Assembly (NCBI RefSeq): GCF_024661895.1
Contig: NZ_CP102453.1
Span: 434,001 to 498,000, forward strand
Length of the DNA: 64,000 nucleotides
Direction of reading: 5' to 3'
Source: Fundicoccus culcitae
GTDB taxonomy: Bacteria > Bacillota > Bacilli > Lactobacillales > Aerococcaceae
The translations under genes and the position numbers were made by a program. Below the pieces are notes generated by a model. That model searched no databases and was not told the DNA's origin. It saw only the letters and a list, made by a program, of their open reading frames with translations. The number at the start of each line of letters is the position of its first letter. Position 1 is the stretch's first letter. This document shows, in pieces, positions 25,733-33,740 of this stretch.

Positions 25733-27605
25733 ATCGAGTAGGAGACTAGTCATTAATTGACTAGTCGACCTCTCACACCACCGTGCGTACGGTTCCGTAC
25801 ACGGCGGTTCAATAACTTAAATATCTTTTATCGCTCATATAAGTAGGTTAGATCCTTCAATCCCCAGATAGCGAGCCTTTTGTTTGTGATGGCTCGGTGT
25901 AAAATTTCACTCCGTGAAAGTCTCCAATAAGCCTTACGACTCCCTGCCATCTTGAGCGAATCATCATGGTCTATGCCTAGTCGCCTAAGTTGTGTATACC
26001 GAGTGGATACTTTCTTCCATCTTTTCCAGATGAGCTGTCGCAATCGATGATTCAACCAGCTCTGAGTTTCTATCATGAAAGATTTCATAAAACCAATTTT
26101 GTAGTAATTTATCCACCCTACAGTCACTCGATTGATTTCTACTACTATATCTTCAAATGACCCAGGTCGATTACGACGAGTTAACTTCTTGAGCTTGGTG
26201 CGAAACTTTTGTTTAGCCGACTGACTAGGTCGGCATCCTACTTTCCCGTGCTATTATGAATATGAAACCCCAGGAATTTAGATTGGGTGGGTGTCGTCAC
26301 TCGGCTTTTTTCCTTATTCACCGTTAGACGTAATTTCCCTTCAATAAAGTCTGTAATACCTTCCATCACACGTTCGCCTGCCCGTCTACTCTTTACATAG
26401 ATGACAAAATCATCCGCGTATCGAGCGAACTTATGACCTCTACGCTCAAGCTCCCTGTCTAAATGGTGTAAATAGACATTCGCTAGTAACGGAGATAAGG
26501 GGCCTCCTTGTGGTGTTCCCATATCCGTTTCAACATAAAAGCCTTGGTCCAGGATGCCTGATTTAAGAAAGTTCCAGATAATTCTTAAAACAACTTTATC
26601 CTGAATATAGTATTCAAGATTATTTCTAAGAATTTGATGGTTGATGGTATCGAAATAATTCTTCAAATCACAGTCTACTACTACACGATAACCTTCTTCG
26701 TAGTAACTGATGACTCGTGCCACCGCTTGATGAGCGTTGCGACCTTTTCGAAAACCGTAACTAAATTCAGAGAAATGCGGGTCAATTATCGGGTCAATCA
26801 CTTGAAGTATCGCTTGTTGTACGACTCTATCCCTTACCGTTGGAATACCCAAAAGGCGGACTCCACCGTTAGCTTTGGGTATTTCAACTCGTTTCACAGG
26901 TTGTGGTTGATAGGTTCCAGCCTTGAGCTTTCGAACAATGGCTGACCCATAAGTCGCCATATGTTCGTCTAGTTCATTAACCGTCATCCCGTCTACACCG
27001 GGTGCTCCCTTATTTTTGCGAACTTTAGCGATAGCTTGTTCCATGTTTGTTTGACTGACTACTTGGTCAATCAGTAAGATATCATTTTGTTTATTCATAT
27101 CTGTGCTACGACACCTCCGCACTCCTACATATCTTTTTGCTTCCAGCATATCCTTCTGTAGGCAGCCATCTCTTCGAACTTAATCACGATGTTGTCTGCG
27201 TTATCGGTGACGTATCCACCTCCTTGATTTTCAAAATTGTTATTGTTCTGTCCTTCCTAGCTATAGGCTAGTACTATGACGTCTGCTGACTTCTCATCAT
27301 TCGTTGTTACTACGATTAACTATCGTTGATGAGACCTCCCCGGGTAAGAATGACAACCTTCCACTCATGTCACTGCTTCATCTACTGTATGGGATTCGTG
27401 CAGTATTGGACTTTACTTTGTAAGGCAAGCTCGTCCGTCCCTGTTCAGCCTTAATATGAAGTTTCTGTTCGTCAGTGCGAGTGTTTGCCTCCGGCTTCCT
27501 TCAGATTCCACCTCACGATGGACACCCTTGCCTTTAGCTAACAGTTCCTACTGCCAAGCCTGTAGTGGACTTTCACCACCAAGTTGTCACCCATGCCGGG
27601 CGCAC
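25733..27605 (-). mobile_element. Group II intron
   Basis: About 1.87 kb on the minus strand. The 5' end reads GTGCGCCCGGCATGGGTG (from 27605 downward). The domain V hairpin CCGCCGTGTACG-gaac-CGTACGCACGG lies at about 25775-25805, and a domain VI stem GACTAGTCA/TGACTAGTC at about 25744-25772. With the 3' end at ...CGAT (25733) the flanking exon frames match. It encodes a reverse transcriptase/maturase, now frameshifted. It is inserted antisense to the host gene. Confidence 0.88.
25828..27149 (-). pseudogene. Group II intron reverse transcriptase/maturase, frameshifted
   Basis: The first frame (27149-26238) carries the reverse transcriptase: KNKGAPGVDGMTVNEL, RPLGIP-like RLLGIPTVRDRVVQQA, SEFSYGFRKGRNAHQA, catalytic YADDFVIY and FLGF. 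It stops at 26238, just after NSTGK. One inserted base restores GCRPSQSAKQKFRTKLKKL and continues into the maturase domain (VGWINYYKIG..WKRWK..RRLGID), ending at 25828. There is no HNH endonuclease at the end. The frameshift should abolish maturase function, so the intron is probably immobile unless helped in trans. Confidence 0.88.
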
Positions 27606-28362
27606 CTTAAATCATCCTTGTTAGATAATAACAAGGATAGTGTTGTATATGATGGTAAAAGGCCTATTCCAATTAAACAATCAAAGCTTATCAGTTCTCC
27701 GTGTGTAATTGGAGTATTTAAGCCAACTATTTTGTTACCGGATACGATGTTTACAGATGAAGAATTTCAATTTATTATCGAACACGAACTGCTGCATATT
27801 CGAAGACAAGATGTCTTGTTGAAAATAATGTTAGAGATGATGATCATTGTCTATTGGTGGAATCCGATGATTTATCTCTTTAGAAAAAATTTAGCCCATA
27901 TTCTTGAATTAAATGTTGATGAAACGTTGTTAAAAAACTCCTCGAAAGAAGAGAAAATCGAATATGTTGAGTTACTCTTAAAAGTTCAAAAGAATTCACA
28001 ACAAATTACCAGCTATGATCCCGTAACTGTCAATTTTTCTTATAATTCAGAAGAAGGTCTTTTACATCGCTCACAAAATATTTTAAAGAGCAAAAAAAAG
28101 CAATATTCGACCTTTGTTTTATTAATCATTTCAATCCTTGGTTTTCTGCTAACAACCTCAATTGTTTTTGAATCATTATACTTAGATTCGGAAAAAGTTG
28201 AAGGAACGTTTACCATTACTCCATCAAATAGCTATTTTGTTGAAAAAACAGATGGCACTTATGATATTTACCGTAACGATACCTTTTTAATCAATATTGA
28301 AAATATTCATCAAGCAGGTTTTGAAGATATCCCAGTTTTTGAATTACCTCAAGGAGAATCTA

Positions 28363-28596
28363 ATGACTAATAAAAAGACCTTACATATTTTAACAATAAT
28401 ATTTTGCTTATTTCTTCTTGTAGTTCCTACAACAACTCAAACCGTCAATGCATCTGAATTTCCAATGGAAGAAACAGTTATTGTGCCATCTGCTGCAAAA
28501 TATGAATGGCGCTACTCCATTATTAACGGTAAATTATATAAACGCTTGTTTAATTTAACGACCCAACAATGGGCTGGTCAATGGATTCTTGCGTAA
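28363..28596 (+). CDS. Small secreted peptide precursor of the BlaI/M56 operon
   Basis: 77 residues. ATG 28363 has CAAGGAGA upstream and overlaps the end of the M56 gene by 8 bases. The signal peptide runs MTNKKTLHILTIIFCLFLLV to a TVNAS cleavage region. The mature part is about 45 residues and ends YEWRYSIINGKLYKRLFNL, then TTQQWAGQWILA, a Trp/Tyr-rich C-terminus. I do not recognise the family. The tight coupling to a BlaI repressor and M56 peptidase suggests a peptide whose synthesis is induced by proteolytic signalling. It could be a bacteriocin-like peptide, a cell-wall-stress protein or a signal. Confidence 0.7.
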   Translation: MTNKKTLHILTIIFCLFLLVVPTTTQTVNASEFPMEETVIVPSAAKYEWRYSIINGKLYKRLFNLTTQQWAGQWILA

Positions 28597-28602
28597 ACAA
28601 TT

Positions 28603-28643
28603 AAAAAAAGCTACTCCTTTAACACAAAGGGGTAGCTTTTTTG
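28603..28643. terminator. Bidirectional terminator
   Basis: AAAAAGCTAC(t)CC-tttaacacaaa-GG(g)GTAGCTTTTT between the + small peptide gene and the - uspA gene. Confidence 0.9.
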
Positions 28644-29048
28644 TTATTCTCTTCCAATTAGAACGGCACATTTAGCATTCCGAACAACATACTCTGTAAT
28701 GGAACCTAAGGTCATCTTTGCTATTCTCCCTTTACCCGTTGCCCCCATTACAATTAAATCAATATCCCACTTATCTACTAAAATTTCAGCAATTTGTGTC
28801 CGTGGTTCACCGAAAACTATTTCTTTCGTAAGTGATACACCAATTCCATTAGCATATCTTTCTAAGGCAGCAAAAAATGTTTCTCTATTTTCAGCTAACT
28901 CTTCCTCATCCTTATTATCTTTTAAAACACGCACTAAATAGACATTACTCTCTAATTTTTTGGCTAAATGTACCCCATTTTTAAACGCATCAATGGATTG
29001 TTGCGAACCATCCACTGGTATCAAGATGTTTTTATAAATATTTGTCAT
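28644..29048 (-). CDS. Universal stress protein (UspA family, ATP-binding type)
   Basis: 134 residues in one Usp domain: NILIPVDGSQQSIDAFKNGV at the start, and GATGKGRIAKMTLGS matching the G-2x-G-9x-G-S/T nucleotide-binding motif. A cytoplasmic stress-linked protein with no defined reaction. A single gene divergent from the persulfide operon, possibly coordinated with it. Confidence 0.92.
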   Translation of the reverse strand: MTNIYKNILIPVDGSQQSIDAFKNGVHLAKKLESNVYLVRVLKDNKDEEELAENRETFFAALERYANGIGVSLTKEIVFGEPRTQIAEILVDKWDIDLIVMGATGKGRIAKMTLGSITEYVVRNAKCAVLIGRE

Positions 29049-29157
29049 AGTTACTCTCTCCTTTCATATTGTAAACGCACACAGCTTTACTTACTTCTAT
29101 TATAATCTATCTTTAAGTCAAATCATAATTTCACGTTTGATTTTTAAAACTATTCAC

Positions 29158-29186
29158 TTGACAAAGCTTATTTTATATTGTCTAAT
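29158..29186 (+). promoter_or_regulatory. Promoter of the persulfide-stress operon
   Basis: TTGACA (29158-29163), 17 bases, TCTAAT (29181-29186). The CstR-type operator begins at the next base, over the expected transcription start. Confidence 0.8.
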
Positions 29187-29202
29187 ATACCCCGTAGGGT
29201 AT
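29187..29202. promoter_or_regulatory. CstR/CsoR-type operator
   Basis: ATACCCCGTAGGGTAT closely matches the staphylococcal CstR operator ATACCCCTAGGGGTAT, differing mainly at the centre. It lies just downstream of the -10 of the operon that encodes a CstR-like repressor, so the operon is probably autoregulated. Confidence 0.85.
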
Positions 29203-29223
29203 TTTTATATAGGAGGAATTGAT

Positions 29224-30885
29224 TTGAAAAAAATAATTATTGTGGGTGGTGTAGCTGGTGGAATGTCTGCTGCAACCCGTTTACGTCGTTTAATGGAAGA
29301 TGCTGAAATCATCGTTATGGAAAAAGGTCCTTATGTTTCGTTTGCAAATTGTGGATTACCTTATCATATATCTGGTGAAATTGAAGATCGTTCAGATTTA
29401 ATTGTCCAAACGCCTGAAGCACTCAAAGCTCGTTTTGAATTAGATATCAGAACTGAAAGTGAAGTGCTTAAAATTAATCCAGAAGCTAAAACGGTTGAAG
29501 TGAATCATTTAGGGGATATTTATTTAGAGTCTTACGATGAACTGATTTTGTCTCCAGGAGCTAAACCATTTATCCCGGATATTAAAGGCTTGGATCAAGC
29601 TGATAATGTATTTGGATTACGTAATGTACCTGATTTGGATCGTATCATGTCTCAAGTTAATCAAGCGGATGTCAAAGAAGCGGTCGTTGTTGGTGCAGGT
29701 TTTATTGGATTAGAAGTGGCTGAAAATTTAGCAAAACGTGGATTGAATATCACTTTAGTTGAGATGGCACCGCATGTATTGCCACCTTTAGATGAAGAAA
29801 TGGCTATTTACGTGCAAAATGAACTCCAAAATAATGGTGTCACTGTAATCACAGGACAATCTGCCAATGAATTTAAAAACAATGGAAAAGAAGTTGTCTT
29901 AACGAATGGGGATGTTTTACCGTCAGATTTAACCATCTTATCTGTTGGAGTAAGACCTGAGAATGAATTAGCTGCTTCAGCTGGCATAGAGTTAGGTATG
30001 CGTGGTGGAATTGTCGTAGATGAAAACTACCAAACGAGTCAGCCGAATATTTATGCTGTTGGAGATGCAATTATCGTTAAACAACAAATTACGGGCGAAG
30101 ATACCATGATTGCTTTGGCTTCACCGGCTAACCGACAAGGTCGTCAAGTGGCAGATGTTATTGCTGGTCTTAATCGTAAAAATAAAGGGAGCATTGGCAC
30201 AGCTATTGTAAGAGTCTTCAATTTATCAGCTGCCTCCACTGGCTTAAGTGAACGTACGGCTAAATTAAGTGGTTTAAATCATGTAGCTATCCATACAACA
30301 GGCAAAAGCCATGCAAGTTATTTCCCAGCTTCTACTCCCATCGTACTTAAATTAATTTTTGATCCACAAGATGGTAAAATTTTAGGTGCTCAAGCTATTG
30401 GTCAAAAAGGTGTTGATAAGCGCATTGATGTTATTGCAACAGCCATTAAAGGCGGCTTAACTATTTTTGATTTACCTGAATTAGAATTAACCTATGCGCC
30501 ACCGTTTGGCTCAGCCAAAGACCCAGTGAATATGATTGGCTATGCAGCAAGCAATATAGCTGAAGGATTAAGTGATCATGTAGCTTGGCATGAATTAAAT
30601 ACCGAATTAGCTAATGGAAAGCAAATACTAGACGTACGTTCTGACGATGAATTGCTTAATGGAAAATTTGCAAATGCCGTTCAAATCCCTGTCAATGAAT
30701 TGCGTGACCGTATTCACGAATTAGACCCTAATCAAGAATATATCATCTCTTGTGCAAGTGGGCAAAGAAGCTATATTGCTGAAAGAATCTTAAAACAAAA
30801 AGGATTTAAAGTTTCTAATTTAGATGGTGGTTTTTCACTTTATCAAACAGTAAGACCGGAGGAAATCATTTATGCAAACAATTAG
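29224..30885 (+). CDS. CoA-disulfide reductase fused to a rhodanese domain (CoADR-RHD)
   Basis: 553 residues from a TTG start at 29224, with AGGAGG 7 bases before; an upstream frame from 29137 runs through the promoter and is discarded. Residues 1-30 hold the FAD motif VGGVAGGMSAA. The active Cys43 lies in SFANCGLPYH, as in CoA-disulfide reductases. NAD-binding VVGAGFIGLEVAENL lies at about 150-165 and the second FAD motif IYAVGDA near 280. Residues about 455-553 are a rhodanese domain with Cys in ISCASGQRS. The family reduces CoA per- or polysulfides and CoA disulfide. It is the first gene of a CstR-controlled sulfide/persulfide detoxification operon. Confidence 0.92.
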   Translation: MKKIIIVGGVAGGMSAATRLRRLMEDAEIIVMEKGPYVSFANCGLPYHISGEIEDRSDLIVQTPEALKARFELDIRTESEVLKINPEAKTVEVNHLGDIYLESYDELILSPGAKPFIPDIKGLDQADNVFGLRNVPDLDRIMSQVNQADVKEAVVVGAGFIGLEVAENLAKRGLNITLVEMAPHVLPPLDEEMAIYVQNELQNNGVTVITGQSANEFKNNGKEVVLTNGDVLPSDLTILSVGVRPENELAASAGIELGMRGGIVVDENYQTSQPNIYAVGDAIIVKQQITGEDTMIALASPANRQGRQVADVIAGLNRKNKGSIGTAIVRVFNLSAASTGLSERTAKLSGLNHVAIHTTGKSHASYFPASTPIVLKLIFDPQDGKILGAQAIGQKGVDKRIDVIATAIKGGLTIFDLPELELTYAPPFGSAKDPVNMIGYAASNIAEGLSDHVAWHELNTELANGKQILDVRSDDELLNGKFANAVQIPVNELRDRIHELDPNQEYIISCASGQRSYIAERILKQKGFKVSNLDGGFSLYQTVRPEEIIYANN

Positions 30886-31165
30886 TGCTGATGAATTTTA
30901 TCAAAAAAGCAAAAAAGACCAACTAAATATCATTGATGTTCGTGAAGCGGATGAATTTGCATCGGGACATATTCCTAATGCCATCAATATGCCTTTAAGT
31001 AGTTTAGCGCGTCATATCAATGATTTAGATACAAATGTTCATTATTATTTTATTTGTGCTTCGGGATCCCGCTCCAATATGGCAGCTACTGCTCTATCAA
31101 AAAATGGCTTTAATATTACCAATGTTTTAGGAGGCATGTCAGCTTGGAAAGGAGAAGTTGTATAG
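30872..31165 (+). CDS. Single-domain rhodanese (sulfurtransferase)
   Basis: 97 residues. ATG 30872 overlaps the previous gene by 14 bases and has GGAGG upstream. The motifs are IIDVREADEFASGHIPNAIN and the active loop ICASGSRS with Cys62. It accepts and passes sulfane sulfur in the cytoplasm. The position between CoADR-RHD and CstR points to handling of persulfides. Confidence 0.92.
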   Translation: MQTISADEFYQKSKKDQLNIIDVREADEFASGHIPNAINMPLSSLARHINDLDTNVHYYFICASGSRSNMAATALSKNGFNITNVLGGMSAWKGEVV

Positions 31166-31168
31166 TTT

Positions 31169-31426
31169 ATGCATTGTGATAAAAAAACAATTAATCGTTT
31201 AAAACGGGCAGAAGGTCAACTACGCGGAATTCAAAAAATGATTGAAGATGAAAAAGAATGTGCCGATATTATCACCCAATTAAGTGCAGTCCGTTCAAGT
31301 ATTGATCGGACGATGGGAATCATTGTCGCAGAAAACTTAAAAGAATGTTTGAATAACCCAGCCGAAGACCCAGAAAAACAAAATCAAAAAATCGAACAAG
31401 CGGTTCAACTCATTGTACGAAAATAG
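31169..31426 (+). CDS. cstR: CstR-like persulfide-sensing repressor (CsoR family)
   Basis: 85 residues, all-alpha CsoR fold: INRLKRAEGQLRGIQKMIE at the N-terminus. Cys31 and Cys60 are at exactly the CstR positions. The His that CsoR uses for copper is Asn56 here (AENLKEC). That favours persulfide rather than Cu(I) sensing. An AAAGGAGA site precedes the ATG. It is the last gene of the operon whose promoter carries the matching operator at 29187. Confidence 0.9.
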   Translation: MHCDKKTINRLKRAEGQLRGIQKMIEDEKECADIITQLSAVRSSIDRTMGIIVAENLKECLNNPAEDPEKQNQKIEQAVQLIVRK

Positions 31427-31440
31427 CAATCACATTTTAG

Positions 31441-31490
31441 TCCCTTGTCCCCTTCTGACATACAGAAGCGTGGCAAGGGATTATTTTTTT
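31441..31490 (+). terminator. Terminator of the persulfide operon
   Basis: TCCCTTG/CAAGGGA outer and CTTCTG/CAGAAG inner pairings followed by a run of T. Confidence 0.9.
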
Positions 31491-31518
31491 GCGATTAGAT
31501 GACTTTATTTAATAGCTT

Positions 31519-31881
31519 TCACTTTTGATAGTCGATAAAACGGGCTAAGCGATCAGCTAAATCTAAGGGTGTAGCATGCTCCAGTATTTCAGCCAACTCA
31601 TGAACTTCATCCTTCGAATATTGCAACTTTGTTTCAAGAAAATATTCCCAGATCTCATGTTTACGAATTAAGTCTACTGCCATTCTTTCCCCTGATTCCG
31701 TCAAAACACCTCCGTGATAAGGTTTATATTCAACTAAACCTTCTACAGAAAGCTTTGAAATCATCTCACTGACCGATGGCGGCGCAACACCTAGCCCCTT
31801 TGCGATTTCTTTATTAGACACATATTCACCTTTGCCATGTTCATAAATAAATTTCACATAATCTTCACGACTTTGCGACAT
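31519..31881 (-). CDS. DtxR/MntR-family metal-dependent repressor (short form)
   Basis: 120 residues, shorter than MntR (about 142). It has an N-terminal winged helix (VSNKEIAKGLGVAPPSVSEM, then ISKLSVEGLVEY) and the dimer and metal helices RKHEIWEYFLE and HELAEILEHAT with the E-x-x-E-H pattern. The first metal helix keeps Asp7 but has Lys10 where MntR has Glu11, an unusual change at a ligand. It is divergent from a metal importer whose promoter carries two DtxR/MntR-like palindromes, so it probably represses that operon when Mn or Fe is plentiful. Confidence 0.87.
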   Translation of the reverse strand: MSQSREDYVKFIYEHGKGEYVSNKEIAKGLGVAPPSVSEMISKLSVEGLVEYKPYHGGVLTESGERMAVDLIRKHEIWEYFLETKLQYSKDEVHELAEILEHATPLDLADRLARFIDYQK

Positions 31882-31945
31882 GGTCTCACCTCTTTTCTTT
31901 ATAAAATTATTTTATCATGTTTTTATCTGTATAACAAAATAAATT

Positions 31946-31957
31946 TAGGCGCGCCTA
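31946..31957. promoter_or_regulatory. Upstream palindromic metal-repressor operator
   Basis: TAGGCGCGCCTA, a perfect 12-bp palindrome with the TTAGG half-site form, next to the -35 of the metal importer and in front of the repressor gene. Confidence 0.6.
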
Positions 31958-31986
31958 TTGACTTAAAATAAATAATCCGCTAGACT
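31958..31986 (+). promoter_or_regulatory. Promoter of the metal importer operon
   Basis: TTGACT (31958-31963), 17 bases, TAGACT (31981-31986), framed by the two palindromes. Confidence 0.7.
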
Positions 31987-31989
31987 ATT

Positions 31990-32005
31990 TTTAGGTATAC
32001 CTAAA
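31990..32005. promoter_or_regulatory. Downstream MntR/DtxR-type operator
   Basis: TTTAGGTATACCTAAA, a perfect 16-bp palindrome of the type bound by MntR/DtxR regulators, starting 3 bases after the -10. Confidence 0.82.
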
Positions 32006-32034
32006 CATTTAAAAAGTTACAAGGAGTGGTTTTA

Positions 32035-32955
32035 ATGAAAATGATAAAAACAATCAAAACGTGTTGCCTTAGTTTGTTATTAATGCTTTGTTTATTGCCT
32101 CTGCAAGCAATTCGAGCAGAAGAAAAACCAACGGTTACAGTATCGACAAGTTTTATCGAAGATATCGTACAAAAAATAACAGATGATTCCGTTAATATTG
32201 AGTTAATTATCCCAAGAGGCAGTGACCCCCATTTATATAGTCCTTTAGCTAGTGATTTAGACAATATTCTGAATGCTGATTTAATTTTATATCAAGGGTT
32301 ACACCTAGAGGCCCAAATGGCAGAAGTCCTTGCTGATTATGGCTATGCCGTGACACAAAATTTTAATCCCGATGATTTAATTAGTGTCAACGATGGTTCT
32401 GAAGTTGATCCTCACTATTGGTTCGATTTGAATCTTTATAAACAATCGGTTGAAGAAATTACTAACTTACTAATAGAAACATATCCTAATCAAAGTGAAT
32501 TATATCAAAACAACTCAAACCAATATTTAGCCGAACTAGATGAACTACAACTCTGGGTTGAAGACAAATTAGAAGAACTTCCAGTTGAAAATCGGATTCT
32601 AGTTACACCTCATGATGCTTATGCTTATTTTGCAAGAAATTATGCTTTTCAAGTTTATGCACCGCAAGGAATTAGTACAGAATCAGAAGTTTCGAACGAA
32701 CAAATCATTCAAACGGTTGATTTCGTCGTTAATCATCAAGTACCCGCCATCTTTTTGGACACTACGTCTAATCCTCAAGCAATGACAAAGCTACAAGAAG
32801 GCATTGCTCAAAAAGGTCATGAAGTTAAAATTGTTGGGGGTGAAGGCCAAGAGCTCTACTCTGATTCATTAGCACCAAGTGGACAAGAAAATGATACTTT
32901 CATCAAAATGTATCAACATAATGTTAACTTAATTGTCGAAAATCTAACAAAATAA
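32035..32955 (+). CDS. Metal ABC importer, solute-binding protein (TroA/PsaA family)
   Basis: 306 residues. ATG 32035 follows AAGGAGTGG. The signal peptide ends near QAIRAEEK. A Cys lies earlier in LLMLCLLP, but the lipobox form is poor. The cluster A-I metal-binding fold has the likely ligands His in GSDPHLYSP, His in VDPHYWFD, Glu in QGISTESEVSNE and Asp in IFLDTTSNP. The H-H-E-D set suits Mn or Zn. The control region favours Mn/Fe-type regulation. It forms an importer with the next three genes. Confidence 0.88.
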   Translation: MKMIKTIKTCCLSLLLMLCLLPLQAIRAEEKPTVTVSTSFIEDIVQKITDDSVNIELIIPRGSDPHLYSPLASDLDNILNADLILYQGLHLEAQMAEVLADYGYAVTQNFNPDDLISVNDGSEVDPHYWFDLNLYKQSVEEITNLLIETYPNQSELYQNNSNQYLAELDELQLWVEDKLEELPVENRILVTPHDAYAYFARNYAFQVYAPQGISTESEVSNEQIIQTVDFVVNHQVPAIFLDTTSNPQAMTKLQEGIAQKGHEVKIVGGEGQELYSDSLAPSGQENDTFIKMYQHNVNLIVENLTK

Positions 32956-32981
32956 CACCGTTTTAAGGAAGTGATTAAATC

Positions 32982-33740
32982 TTGACCTCAATTATTACAA
33001 TCAAAAATTTAAGTGTTGATTACCAACAAACACGGGCTATCGATCAAATTACCTTAGCCATCCCTATGCACGTTCGGGCTGCCATTATCGGTCCGAATGG
33101 TGCGGGTAAATCTACTTTGTTAAAAGCCATTATGAATTTGATACCGACTCAAGTGGATAAGCTAACTATTTTTGATTCACCTGTCCAAAAAGTGCTCCAT
33201 CGTATCGCTTATGTTCCGCAAACCTCAGAAGTAAACTGGAATTTTCCAACAACCGTTTATGATGTTGTTTTAATGGGAATATCATCCAACCGCTGGATTT
33301 TCCATAAAATTAAAGCGCAAGATCGTGAAAAAGTGGACGATGCTATTCAAAAAATGTCCTTATACGATATTAAACATCGTAATATTAACCAACTATCTGG
33401 TGGTCAGAAACAAAGGGTCTTTATTGCTAGGGCAATTGCTCAAGATGCCGACTTGTATTTATTAGATGAGCCTTTAGCAGGTGTTGACATGTATAGTGAA
33501 AAAATAATCATGGATCAGTTTAGTAAATTCCAAAAAGAAGGTAAAACCTCTCTAACGGTTCACCATGATTTAAACACTGTCTCAAGCTATTTTGATTCCG
33601 TTATTATGCTAAACAAAATACTGATTGCAAATGGTCCCATTGATACGACATTTACAGCTGAAAATATTAATCAAACCTATTATGGTTCACGCCAGATTGT
33701 TGACGCTGTTTATGAAGAAACAGGAGTGATTCACTCATGA
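32982..33740 (+). CDS. Metal ABC importer, ATP-binding protein
   Basis: 252 residues from a TTG start at 32982, with AAGGAAGTG upstream and no nearby ATG. It has Walker A GPNGAGKS, the VPQTSEVNWNFPTTVYDVV segment typical of Mn/Zn/Fe chelate importers, signature LSGGQKQR, Walker B LYLLDEPLAGVD and H-loop VHHD. The 3' end overlaps the first permease by 4 bases. Confidence 0.9.
   Translation: MTSIITIKNLSVDYQQTRAIDQITLAIPMHVRAAIIGPNGAGKSTLLKAIMNLIPTQVDKLTIFDSPVQKVLHRIAYVPQTSEVNWNFPTTVYDVVLMGISSNRWIFHKIKAQDREKVDDAIQKMSLYDIKHRNINQLSGGQKQRVFIARAIAQDADLYLLDEPLAGVDMYSEKIIMDQFSKFQKEGKTSLTVHHDLNTVSSYFDSVIMLNKILIANGPIDTTFTAENINQTYYGSRQIVDAVYEETGVIHS

Larger units (their letters stand above)
25385..28370 (+). 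pseudogene. BlaR1-like M56 membrane peptidase, split by an antisense group II intron
   Basis: The 5' part (25385-25732) has a GGAGGTG site and encodes two to three membrane helices. The 3' part (27606-28370) resumes in the same frame with SPCVIGVFKPTILLP, the zinc motif HELLH in EHELLHIRRQD, the MIYLFRKNL segment, a further helix and a short external tail. Joined, the protein is about 370 residues. It lacks the penicillin-binding sensor domain of BlaR1, so it would respond to another signal. The inserted intron lies on the opposite strand and cannot be spliced from this mRNA, so the gene is disrupted. The joint coordinates are good to a few bases. Confidence 0.85.

Noticed and set aside
27456-27605. 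N-terminal extension of the M56 3' fragment
   Set aside because: These 50 codons are read from the 5' domains of the intron on the opposite strand, not from the host gene.
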